Under the pieces are notes generated by a model, which ran no database searches, was not told the origin of the DNA, and was given only the letters and a program-made list of their open reading frames with translations. The translations under genes and the position numbers were made by a program. From Ilyonectria destructans (lineage: Eukaryota > Ascomycota > Sordariomycetes > Hypocreales > Nectriaceae): a stretch of DNA of 64,000 bases. Each line of letters starts with the position of its first letter. The stretch's first letter is position 1. Of the stretch, positions 12,001 to 21,345 are shown one piece after another. The stretch is from the NCBI GenBank assembly GCA_020740775.1, contig JAHEWK010000001.1:7316001-7380000 (forward strand). The letters run 5' to 3'.

Positions 12001-12731
12001 TCCCGGGGCAAGGGGTTGGGCAATTCTCCTGTTGCCGCATCCACGTAGCCAGCCTCAAAGTTCATTCTTGACGATTGTGGGATGTTCTTGAAGTAATCAG
12101 CAACGGGCATGGTAAAGGTGCCGTTCGCATTTTGCTTTTTTAAATCATCTTCCGTGACGTATCCAGGGAGATTCAGAGCTTGAGCTTCCTGCAAACTCGC
12201 AAGTTGCAGATCAGCAGGATCGAAGACCAAAAGCGCTACCCATGGAACCATAGAGCGAGCGATGGTCTCGGTTTTTCCGTTGCTGTCAACGATGGGACCG
12301 AGATCGATCTCCTCGTTCATGTTTGCAGTCACTCCCGGCGATATCTCCCAAGGGTAGTGAGGATCGTTTAAAACAATGTGCGGTAAGATGCGGCCTTCAT
12401 CTTGATGACCATCAGGTGGGTAGTAGGTGTTTATCAGATTCCTATCCAGGCTGAACCTGGGCACTATGACTTCGAATTGCTGGCCAGCCATACCCAGAGC
12501 GTTCACATTGGCCTTCGTGTTGTACAGGGTAAGCTTTTGCGTGCCAGAATTGATGGTCTGAGTTGCGTTGATGGTGTATTCTTTTGCTTGGAGACTTGGC
12601 TTGTAAAAACTGTACAGGCGCATCTCGTCTCTTCCGAGGAGGGGGATGACTGGATCTCCAGTTTGAGGATTTCGAGCCTGCTGCACAGCCTGGGCCATAG
12701 CCCCCTGGGTAAGCAGGCGTGGATCAGACAT
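9048..12731 (-). CDS. Giant uncharacterised protein 2 of the three-gene cluster (1227 aa)
   Basis: A single open frame from ATG at 12731 to a stop at 9048. No signal peptide or transmembrane helix is visible. Recognisable blocks include MDLSYSSAWQLGKLLAISD (about residues 500-530) and ESLRFFHIDDFWLDCLLDG (about 675-695). From memory these resemble conserved blocks of bacterial proteins of unknown role (RFFxxDxxWLDxLxDGALS), which I could not check. Residues about 918-1005 are a Pro/Ala/Thr-rich linker containing a perfect 6-residue repeat (ATVPPP twice) and probably join two folded parts. The C-terminal part (about 1010-1227) looks beta-rich. The gene is head-to-head with the DUF6603-type gene (760 bp between starts) and tail-to-tail with giant gene 1, which supports a functional trio. 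Confidence 0.87.
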   Translation of the reverse strand: MSDPRLLTQGAMAQAVQQARNPQTGDPVIPLLGRDEMRLYSFYKPSLQAKEYTINATQTINSGTQKLTLYNTKANVNALGMAGQQFEVIVPRFSLDRNLINTYYPPDGHQDEGRILPHIVLNDPHYPWEISPGVTANMNEEIDLGPIVDSNGKTETIARSMVPWVALLVFDPADLQLASLQEAQALNLPGYVTEDDLKKQNANGTFTMPVADYFKNIPQSSRMNFEAGYVDAATGELPNPLPREYDQIIRTVDKADIIFPPMSLVTQLFTDSTRANTATNKYGVEQYKYLAHVREINTEGCPDAGIQEQGIFSVVIASRTGALRDSVLQDNSWTELPTNLSQPRTQVCHLVSIEHLDSTIGSWMADQPSQRIGMVSLFSWIYTAMPPNPVNFVTTVRNLTENQQMLRVDDKVIARLDLANAQNGASNNSSLKSQVSTVLADRLRLGYTVSRWRTQSGEETSAFTRGPLVPLPVPAVPAPNTIQDCSSTSQEYQILDPTTGLMDLSYSSAWQLGKLLAISDTTFSSALMRFRSLVRNASVSSTMMQANGMTPAAQVVANVATTIKGLKDLSVAATAGSVTPSGPQRVRPPSTRTAVTDVSEPAAAPTFQSQIQTSVGQNTAAGTDKNDAPIPYNGFNLQGPNNSDWVVIHNWLADKLSLGGIPPQYLLPEPSFLSPESLRFFHIDDFWLDCLLDGALSVANHLDADDDIVRREIKNQFNSYLSTPVLDAGYKPQVPCYGFFIRSKVIKAMPDMKITVTWKNPDKRYPVCRWTRWDDQTLMCLLDRQPQELDNIELSQPQHQQRYALGEAIDATGPGNITFLLRTLFTVAPGISPDGSQVENDMTRGWLDWSSRALKTRQLAVDINAQLQVAAPKDYLDPTPNSCETGLELNDPRYYFTIQPPPGVDSTPVARNRQLFVRNPSTFPAPPSPANPAPSPAPVSGRPSGLGLPATVPPPATVPPPGPTSTTTPVTAPVVAPPAHAPAHGQTPPAPSAPIPTPQTPNRQLNTRPARPLAGSISSLQSRFDMKIYVDYRDPPTRFAGPIEKYSATDYVPTKNIYYFDLIFSIRKKATASQSDYELLKVVIDIPIQSVPLSTTREALLTPNYDGPGVRMLSNQRFIPFLFTDDTLPLLHAEIVPRSSSLDYALVLNDDSSSQLSFRLAEANIAPVKVVSRVTIDGQMATKPMGKVIITWTEWYSTPANPGGEPVVNDYTLLKQEVTDDQNVGGI
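9851..9886. repeat. 18-bp tandem repeat inside the Pro-rich linker of giant protein 2
   Basis: GAGGTGGAACCGTTGCCG occurs twice in direct succession and encodes ATVPPP on the minus strand. Confidence 0.9.
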
Positions 12732-13491
12732 TTCGGATTTGATGTCAAAATTGGTGTATCAAATTTGGTGAAGAGTAGGATGTGGCATATGCCAACCTAG
12801 TTGTTCGCGTTAATGTTGGCACAAGCCAGCGGAGCTGTCTGACAGCTCGAGTCTGAAATGCGAGCAAAGGGAGTTAGAGGGAGAGGGTCAAACCATGTCC
12901 TGGAATGGAAAGGCGTTGGACCATCTGCTAGACAGCTTATGGTATGACTGAGAACAGACTATTGATTCAACCAATTCATACAGGTTTAACTTTTCCAAGC
13001 TGAAAAGCTTGATATTTGGTCATCGTGGAAGCATTGGGTAGGAAATGCTTGAATTGTGGAAAAAACTTGTTTTTTTGACCTTGTGCCGGCAACTTATTAG
13101 ATTCAGCCACCGAGCGGGGTCATCCCGCCAGGCTATCTCGGATCTTCCCTGTTTTTTCTTGGCGGATTATTTGCTGGTCCACCTCATGTACCTCTCCCTC
13201 GCTGGTACCTCAATTATTTCAAGTCCGCTGACGCCCGAGCCAAAGCAAAAACGCCGTCGCCAAAACGCCATGGCTCCCCAGCTCCTGCACGCAGTCATCA
13301 TGGCTCCTCAGCTCCTGCACGCAGTCATCGTAGCTGCAGCCAGTTCATGCCGTTCGATCCGCTCCCCTCTCCGCCGTGCAACTTGGTGTAATTCAATGAG
13401 GACTAATTCATTCTCCATGCCCTACTAACCTCTTGGCATTGTCGTTACTCAAGACCAGCATCTCATGACATTGCAGTAATTGCCCCTCACC
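12732..13491. promoter_or_regulatory. Shared divergent promoter of giant genes 2 and 3
   Basis: The two start codons face away from each other across 760 bp, so the pair could be co-regulated. A perfectly spaced 30-bp duplication lies at 13270-13329. No TATA or CCAAT box was assigned with confidence. The minus-strand gene start lies in ATCCGAAATGTCTG. Confidence 0.55.
13270..13329. repeat. 30-bp tandem duplication upstream of the DUF6603-type gene
   Basis: Two units beginning ATGGCTCC and ending GCAGTCATC follow each other directly and differ by one base (CCCCAG versus CCTCAG). It lies about 160 bp upstream of the start at 13492. Confidence 0.9.
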
Positions 13492-16400
13492 ATGGCTGAA
13501 GCCGTAGCCCTAGTGTTGGACGACTCCAAGACTCATGTACTCCCACAGTGGAACGAGTTTTTACAGAATCCCAATGTTGGATGTCAACTAGGCGTGACGA
13601 CAAGCAAGACTGCCGGCGATCCGGAATTGACGTGCACCTTCACACAAGCCGGGCTCTGGGGCTTCATATTTGATACCTCGGCAAACAACATTCAGTTTGG
13701 CACAACAGACTACAATCTCGCCAGCAGTGTCATTATCGGACTGCTTCCTAGCACTGAAACGCCCTCTGTAAAACCCTCCACAACATCCTCTGCAGCAGCA
13801 ACATCCTTAACGACAGCATCCTCCACAACATCTCCAACAACACCTGCACTTTCTGATATTCTTCAGAAATTCGGAGTCGCTGACAGCAGCGGCAACACCC
13901 CATTCGACAATGGATTATATCCTAGCGACATCACGCAAGGTGGCGGCCTCGCACCGGGAGGTGTTCCCATACCGCCTCCCCCTTCCCCAGGCACCTTGAT
14001 ACAAACCATAGTAAAGGCGATTGGAACAGCCCTTACTTTCCAAGTAGATCCGACTGACAACCGCAACGCATTCTGGTTGACGCCTGGTCAGACCATGCGA
14101 ACTGACGTGGCTCTTACCTTCATACCATCGGGGGATAGCACTGGGACGGTCTTGCAGGATCTTTCGACTGCCATCTATAGTCACCTTGGCATTGATATTT
14201 CCACTCTTTTCAGCTCCTTTAAGATGGTGGTTCAAAAAACGGCCATTGGGTATCAAATGTCCCGCACTGATGCATCCACTGGCACTCCGGTCACCACGAC
14301 TTCCATTCACATTGCAAGCTATTATTCACTGGCCTTTCAATTTGCCGCTGGGCCATTTCTCTTCTGGGTTACACTCAATGGGGCTGGTGTAAACTTGACA
14401 ATACTTCAGAACCCGACTTCTCCAACAGCAAACTTCTTCACCCTCACCGGCTTGTCTGAGAGTTCGGTGACACCAATTCTCAGCGGCATTCTTTCCGCTC
14501 CCCGGGTTCTAAAGGTTTCTGCGACGATAGATGATACTGTCGAGACCTACTGGTCCATTACCCTTGGCCTCAGTTGGGGTAGTTTTGATATATACCTCAA
14601 CTACGACTCTTCGACTTCTACATTTTCCGGCGGCCTTGTTCCCGGGAATTTCTACTCAACGAGCGTTGACCAACTGCAGCCCGACTTCGTTGCCAGCAAA
14701 GCTATGATAGCGCCGGCGGGCTATGCCCCAACCTACAAGTATGACATACGAAACCTTTCTTCGGAGCTGTCGACACTTCCAAGTTCTCTTCCTACTGTTA
14801 TAGCTTCGGCAGCTATATCATATCAAGTCACATCAGAAACTCTGTCATTGGCCGCACAATTGATTGCGCCCCCTCCTCCTCCATCAACAAGCACAGATCC
14901 GCAAGTACCAGCGCCTTTCATCTGGGACGAACTCGGCGTCAGTTTGCTTGTTGGGTCTGGTTTGTTTTCATGCAGCCTAGCTACCGATTTCTTGTTGGAA
15001 AACCCGCTAGACCTAACTGATTTAGGCATGATTGGTGTCAATATTGACTATCAGAGCGGAGACTGGCTCTTGTCCGGCTTTGCGCAGAACCTCAATGGTG
15101 CTATGCTGTTTGACTTTTTCGACCCCAATTACAAAAGATCGCTTCTTTCGGTGCTCGGGAAGCTGGAGATTCCTCAACTAGAAGCGATTTACACTTATGC
15201 GGCTGGCGGTACAGCTACTAGCTTTGCATTTGTGGGAGTAGTCCAGGTTGGCCTGATTCAATTGCGTCTCTTTTACCAATACGCCAGCTCGAACGCTGGA
15301 GGCAAAACTGCCGCGACGGCAACACTGCCAGGAGCCCAGAGTTCCTTCTTACCAGATGATGCTCCTGTGCCGCCGCTTACTGTGCAGCCTCCTAGCGACC
15401 CAAGTAATCCATCTGTCAACAAGGTGCAGACAGACTGGTCATTTGAGTGTGACCTGGGAGCCTCCGCCCCCAACGGACAGACTGCTACGCTAGCCACGGT
15501 CATCGACTCAATTGTCCCCGGCGTGGCAGGCTCGCTCCCAACGTTCGTGTCTGGAATCGAGATCCCTTCCGTGGACAGCGGTCGCAGTCCCATCACCATA
15601 AAGGTCGCAAAACACGGCACGGATCAAATCGCATTTGCCTTCCAAGTGGACATTGAGCACATCAGCTTCACCTTTGCGCAGATAGGAGACAAAGATACTA
15701 CCAAGACTAAAAAGCTCCTTCGCATTGCCGTTGATGGCCTGCCAAAGATTCCAAGCATTCCGCTGATCGGAGACTTGGTCCAGCCGTTTGATGCCTTGGA
15801 GTACTTGTGGGTGAGCGATTCTGGTGGATTCCTAAAATCCGAAGTCACGGCTTTGAACAGCATGGTATTGCCCGCCGATAATCAACTTTATTTCCCAGCC
15901 AATGTCGGCCAGTCTGCAAATGCACAAGCTTCTACAGCCGATACTGTTGTGATAGTTCCAGGTCATCATTTCATTGTCATCCAAGGCCAGCAGGCGGTGC
16001 TCGACCACGTCTTTGCAACAGCAACTCCGGCTGTGTCTAAACCAATTACTCCGAGCTTGGCTGTAGAGACACCGGCGACTTCTGGAAGCACAGGAACATC
16101 TGGAGCTGTCACTTCTGGAAACACAGCGACGATTATTTCGGCTTCATCAGTTGCGGCGCCGTCGAGTCCACCTTCTAAGGGTGGGTTGACGCTGAACCTT
16201 GGCCCGCTCACCATCAGTGCCATTTCATTGCAATACCAAGAGCAAGGCGGTGCTCCGCAAATATCAATCACACTGAACGCAACATTCGCTATGGGACCCA
16301 TGATTCTTGAACTTATCGGCTTCGGCTTCAGTGTTCCGTTGCTGGGAATTACGTTGGATAATCTCGAGAGCCTCGCGGGGCACATGTCACCTGCACTCTC

Positions 16401-19134
16401 TGGGATGGATGTTTCCTTCAACCAACCTCCGCTTCTGATAGCCGGTGGCTTTGAACACATTGTTACAGCGACCAATGACGACGAGTATTTAGGAGCAATA
16501 GGTATCTCATTCCCACCATATAACTTTATTGGTGTCGGAGAATATGCTGTTCTTGATGGATATAAATCGGTATTCCTCTATGCTAAACTTAATGGACGTA
16601 TGTATTTTTCCATATCATCTTCAGACATCCACTGTATGATTCCAGACAAGCTAACAATATCAGCAATCATCACCCTCGAATTTGCCGAAATTACTGGGGT
16701 TCGAATGGGATTCGGCTACAATTCCTTTATTCGTGCCCCAGATATTAACGAGCTGACGTCTTTCCCCTTCATTGATGACGCAGTCACGGCTAGTGCTGGA
16801 GGCGATCCTTTCAGCATCGTCCAGACCATGACCCAAACCACACCGCCGTGGGTGACGCCGAAGGCAGACGAATACTGGCTTGCAGCCGGGTTATCCGCCT
16901 CAGCCTTCGACTGCTTGACCGTTACTGCTGTGGCAATGCTAGAGGTGAAATCTGGTGGATTTGATCTTGCCATGTACGGTGATGCCATCGCTATGATGCC
17001 ACCGGATTCCCCAAGCAGGGAAGAATGTGTTCTCTACGTTGAGCTAGGCCTGGCGATCGACTTTAACATGGCTGAAGGCTACTTCCGCGTCGAAGCCGCA
17101 TTGGCACCAACCTCCTTCTTACTTGTTCCTCAGTGCCAACTGGTTGGCGGATTTGCCCTGGTTTACTGGTTTGGTGTACGTAAGGCAGCTGGATAATAGT
17201 GAACAATACGCTAACGTTTCTAATAGTCTAATCCCCATGCCGGCGATTGGGTTTTCTCTGTCGGAGGCTACCACCCTCAATACCAAGTACCGGATTGGTA
17301 TCCCGTTCCGCAGCGACTCGCAATCAGCTTCTCCGTCGGCAGCTGCTTATCCATTGTCGGAAATTGCTATTTTGCTGTTACACCCAAGGTTGTCATGGGA
17401 GGCGCTTTGATTCATGCCAGCCTCGATCTTGGTCCCCTGCAAGCATGGTTAGATGCTCAATTCGACTGCCTGATCAATTTCCATCCATTGCATTACATGG
17501 CGGAATTCAGAATATCGGTCGGGGTGTCATTCAACATTGATATCTTGTTCATTCACATTCATATTAGCGCCAGCATCGGCGCAGACCTTGTTGTTCAGGG
17601 ACCAGAGTTTGGAGGCACAGCTCAGTACGTATAAGTCACCAAGCCTCATATCGGCACTTTTAGAGCACCTAGTTAACGTTTGAACAGTGTCGACTTTTGG
17701 GCATTCGGTTTCACTGTCGACTTTGGGGCCAGTCCCGCGGCAAAGCCTCCACTCACACTATTGCAGTTTTGGGAGATGCTACACCAGCCCGGCCCAGATG
17801 TCTCCTCGAAGAACGCGGTTGACCAGGAGCGAGTACAAGCTGTTGTGACTTATGATCCCAGGGCCGACTTGGAAGGTACCATGGTTCCGGCACCCAAGGG
17901 CACCAGGACAATACCCTACCAAACTCCGACACAGCAAATGGTTGAAACGGCTGCGTTGAAGTACGTTCTTGAGGATGGAAATTACCCTAACCCACCAAAG
18001 CTTGGGCCGGAGCCTACTGCTCCCGCCGCCACCGCAAGCAGCAGCACTGGAGGAACTGCTTCTGGAAGCGGGACGGCGTCTGATTCCAGCAATACTGGCC
18101 AAGGCACGGAGTGGTTCGTCAAGGGCGGTACCTTCAAATTCCGCATCGAAACCGAATTCGCGATCAGTTATGCTTCGGTTGCAAGTGCCGTACTTCCGGC
18201 AGAAGATGGCGCAGGCGCTGAAGTGCCTGTACTAAACGGCGGTCCACACCCGACAAAGACCAACATATTCTCGCGACCAATGCAGGTCACTGAAGATATC
18301 ACCTCAGAATTGTATGTAACCATAGTGGAAACCGTTACTCAAAAGATCATCGGTGGATGGACAGGCGCAGCGTTCAACGTCAAGTCTGTGCCGACGGGTA
18401 CATGGGGGAAATATTCCACAGACACGGATCCCTCTACAGGTGCCGCATCTTCGCTCTTGGCCCACGACAATGCCACAGTTCCGCTCCCAATGGGTCTATT
18501 GCTTAGCTCTCCACTCCCTTACCTGGCTCCCAGCGCCATTCCAGCCTTCAGTGCCAAGAATGCAGCCAAGATGGGTGTCATAGACCTCCGCTTCGTCACC
18601 TCCATGCCCGGCACGAACTGGTTCGTCCCTGGTTATGCGCCGATTCGCAAGGCAACCGCTAGTGTTGTCACGCCAGGCGAACTGGACTACGCCCCCGTCA
18701 GCGTGGATCTGAATGCGAAGTCGGGTGTGGTGCTGGCGCCAACACAGGTGTCATATATGCCAGCAGAGGTCACCCCGAAGGAGCAGGGAGAAACAAACCA
18801 GCAGCAATGGGATAACCTGGGAGCAGATTGGACGCAGTATGCGAGCGACAAAAAGACTCTGGTGAATGATCCAACAGACGGGTTGCTCGTAGCAATTGAG
18901 GACATTTTTGGATGGGCACAGAATGCCTCGACAACTGTTACTTCGAGCACAGCTGGCACTGCAGGTACATCAACCGCAACGAATAACAATCCGTGGAAGT
19001 TGAAGGGAGATTTCCCAGTCAAGTTGGTTCGCAGCACCAACAAGGATGGGACAATAGTTAAGAACTTGGAGGCTACCTACCTCGGACTCCCCAGGCGGGC
19101 GACTGTGCCACAAGTGGCAGGTGTAGATTTCTAA
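13492..19134 (+). CDS. Giant DUF6603-type protein of the three-gene cluster (about 1820 aa, four exons)
   Basis: Inferred exons are 13492-16597, 16664-17175, 17227-17624 and 17688-19134. The start is ATG in CACCATGGC. No signal peptide or membrane helix is seen. A Ser/Thr-rich linker lies at residues about 87-120, repeated beta-type segments follow, then the region that I assign to DUF6603. That region includes GVRMGFGYNS, GDWVFSVGGYHPQYQVPDW (just after the second junction) and AWLDAQFDCLINFHPLHY, and matches what I remember of DUF6603 (present in bacteria and fungi, role unknown). The GDWVFSVGGYHP and LVVQGPEFGGTA blocks read through two splice junctions, which supports the model. The last exon has another Ser/Thr/Gly linker (about 18010-18100) and a beta-rich end. 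The molecular role is unknown. Confidence 0.88.
16598..16663 (+). other. Probable in-frame intron of the DUF6603-type gene (66 nt)
   Basis: Donor GTATGT, branch point GCTAAC and acceptor ATCAG. It is 22 codons long with no stop, so the reading frame passes through it. Splicing joins GGA C to CA ATC, giving LNGPIITLEFAEITGV, which reads better than the retained form. Confidence 0.75.
17176..17226 (+). other. Intron of the DUF6603-type gene (51 nt)
   Basis: Donor GTACGT, branch point GCTAAC and acceptor AATAG. Phase 0. It removes an in-frame TAA (17194) and joins VYWFG to SNPHAGDWVFSVGG. Confidence 0.92.
17625..17687 (+). other. Intron of the DUF6603-type gene (63 nt)
   Basis: Donor GTACGT, branch point TTAAC and acceptor ACAG. 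Phase 2. It removes an in-frame TAA and joins GGTAQ-side codon CA to T GTC GAC, restoring the frame of the last exon. Confidence 0.9.
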
Positions 19135-19268
19135 AGTTTGGTCAATACCATTTTTCCCCCGCTTAAGAGGACTCAAGACAATACAGTGGGACTAAATCTT
19201 GATGCCTGTGCTACCGAAGTCTATTTTGTTTATTCAGTTGTGATAAGATGACGTGAAAAATACACAAA

Positions 19269-19499
19269 ATGACAGAAGATGGATTGCGCTTGGAGCGACT
19301 AACGCTTCGTCCTGACGATACCAGCGAAAGCGTGTATCTCAGCAACTATCTGTCGGCTGTGCCGGAGGTAAAGATGGTCAAGGATAAAACCGTACTTAAG
19401 CGCCGCAGAAATGAGCGTATGAGAAAAGAGAGGGCACAGGGCAGGCGAGAGCCCGAGATAGAGGTGCTTCTCCAACAGTCAGACAATGGTAAAAGGTAG
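19269..19499 (+). CDS. Doubtful small ORF (76 aa)
   Basis: A short charged frame (basic stretch KRRRNERMRKERAQGRR, acidic end) starts 134 bp after the DUF6603-type gene stop. A second short frame (19486-19716) overlaps its end. I could not find an intron that joins them in frame. No family was recognised and expression is uncertain; it may be a decayed gene or chance. Confidence 0.2.
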   Translation: MTEDGLRLERLTLRPDDTSESVYLSNYLSAVPEVKMVKDKTVLKRRRNERMRKERAQGRREPEIEVLLQQSDNGKR

Positions 19500-19716
19500 A
19501 AATCGGCCCAGCGCAACACCAAACTCTCAGGACATGGACAAACCAGTCATCATTGACAAGAACTCCAACTCTCTCGCAAGTAGCAGGCCGCCAGAGTATG
19601 AGATTCTTCTCCCGGACGAGAAGAAACGAATCGCCGTAATCAAGTCAGGGCAGGGATATACAAGGACGACGCAGCACATACCGGAAACGCCCGGAAATGT
19701 GCATTTTCACATGTAA

Positions 19717-21168
19717 ATAATAATGCGTCTTTATATCGAAACCGCTTAATACGTATAAGAGACCATCTATCTATTACCGCCTAAATAGGCCATTATTAAG
19801 GTAAAACATACTTACAAGGGCTGCCGCGGGCTGCTCCCACCGGGGCGGAGCGTAGAGCAACTAGAACGAGCAACTCCATAATATCCTAACGCTAATAATT
19901 CCGCTAGAGAATCAAATCTGGCTTCCCCACTGCAACCCCAGTGAAAGCCGGACCGGGCCGGGCCGTGCCTTCGTCTGCCGTTACTCCACTGCCGGGCGGA
20001 CCCTTGTTGCTATCACTGCTTACTTCATACCTTTGTTGAGGTATCCCTGCAAGATAGATATGGCCATATGTCGGGTTTTCCTTGCCACTTTCAAAATGTT
20101 AAGCAGCAAGTTTCTAGCTCCTTGACTCTATTGCTGAAAACCTCCGTCTGGTGCTGGCATATAGACCTAAAATAGGTCAAAGGTCTCGTTGCATAACTTA
20201 CCTAAGGTTTGGCTGTTCTTGGCATCAATATTGACGAACGATAAGGTGCCATATTACAATACAGTTGCCCGTAGCAATTCTGCTTACAGGAATATTAAAT
20301 CGGGTCATTTTTGGACTTTTGTTCTCCGGCCACATTGGCTGTCTGACCACCCATTTCTACCTTGCAGCTCTGCGGCCTGAATTGTGGTAGTCCTGATGTG
20401 GGGCTTGGCAACGCCGGAGGCCAGTGCGACATCCCTGTACCTGCAATCTGCGGCAACAGCTGAAGCTTATGCTAAGTGTAAAGGAAAACCGCTCAAGCGT
20501 CAGCCCTCCTCACACCGACACTGGGATCTCAATAATCCCGGTGTCGGTGCGAGTAGGGGTCATTACCATCCTCCTTGCATCTCGCCATCACTGCCTTCCG
20601 CTTGTCGTAGCACTGTAGCACTGTGGCTCTCGACGTTCGATCCTACGACCCCACTTTCCACTACAGGGCACACTCTTATCGACCACCATACCACCCTGCG
20701 ACGGGAATGGAAAGCCTAGGGTTAGGGTAGGGGCATCTTACAACCAACACGCATCCATTTCAGCCTGGATCCCTTTGCAAAACACTGGATTCTATGCCAA
20801 AAGGCCTTTGCTACAGTTAGTTAGTCTTGAAGAGCTGACCGCGGCAGGAAGCATGGAGAAATTGTGGCATAGTGGGGAGAACATCATGTCTGATGTTATG
20901 TCGAGTCTCCAAGCTCACCCCGCTTCCACATTCCCAACAAGGCCATTGTCCAGGCCATTGTCCAGGCCCAAGCCATGCCGCCATCAATGACATTGACCAT
21001 CCTATTTATTGGCTGAGAGTCAGCTCCTCATAGCTTTTTAACTCAATAGAGGCGTCTTGCGTCACGACACGTCATAGTGCACGTGCGAATGCTTCAGAAA
21101 AGCTCATAACTAAACGTGATTCTTACGAAATCTTTCCGAGGACACCCTACCCCAAAGGTACCCCAAAG
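19717..21168. other. Intergenic stretch without a supported gene
   Basis: Several short frames (for example 20384-20719) lack any recognisable domain and overlap one another, so none is called. A 12-bp direct repeat (AGGCCATTGTCC twice, near 20940-20964) is present. The right end should hold the promoter of the GMC oxidoreductase gene. Confidence 0.5.
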
Positions 21169-21228
21169 GGGCCCCAACAAGGGCCCCAACAAGGGCCCCA
21201 ACAAGGGCCCGAACAAGAGCCCCAACAA
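21169..21228. repeat. 12-bp minisatellite (5 units) upstream of the GMC oxidoreductase gene
   Basis: Three exact units GGGCCCCAACAA (21169-21204) are followed by two single-base variants (21205-21228). The array ends about 120 bp before the preferred start codon. Less regular CCCCAAAGG units precede it. Confidence 0.9.
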
Positions 21229-21345
21229 AAGTCCGCCTTATAATAGTGGTGGTTGTTGAACTCCCCCCACGCTAAGCTACCATCGTCAGAAATAAGAGCC
21301 CATTCCTTTGACACCTCCTTCTTCCACAACTTTGCGGTAGATTCT

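Noticed and set aside
21147..21329. Minus-strand frame encoding a CWGP repeat
   Set aside because: Produced by translation of the 12-bp promoter minisatellite; it overlaps the GMC gene start region.
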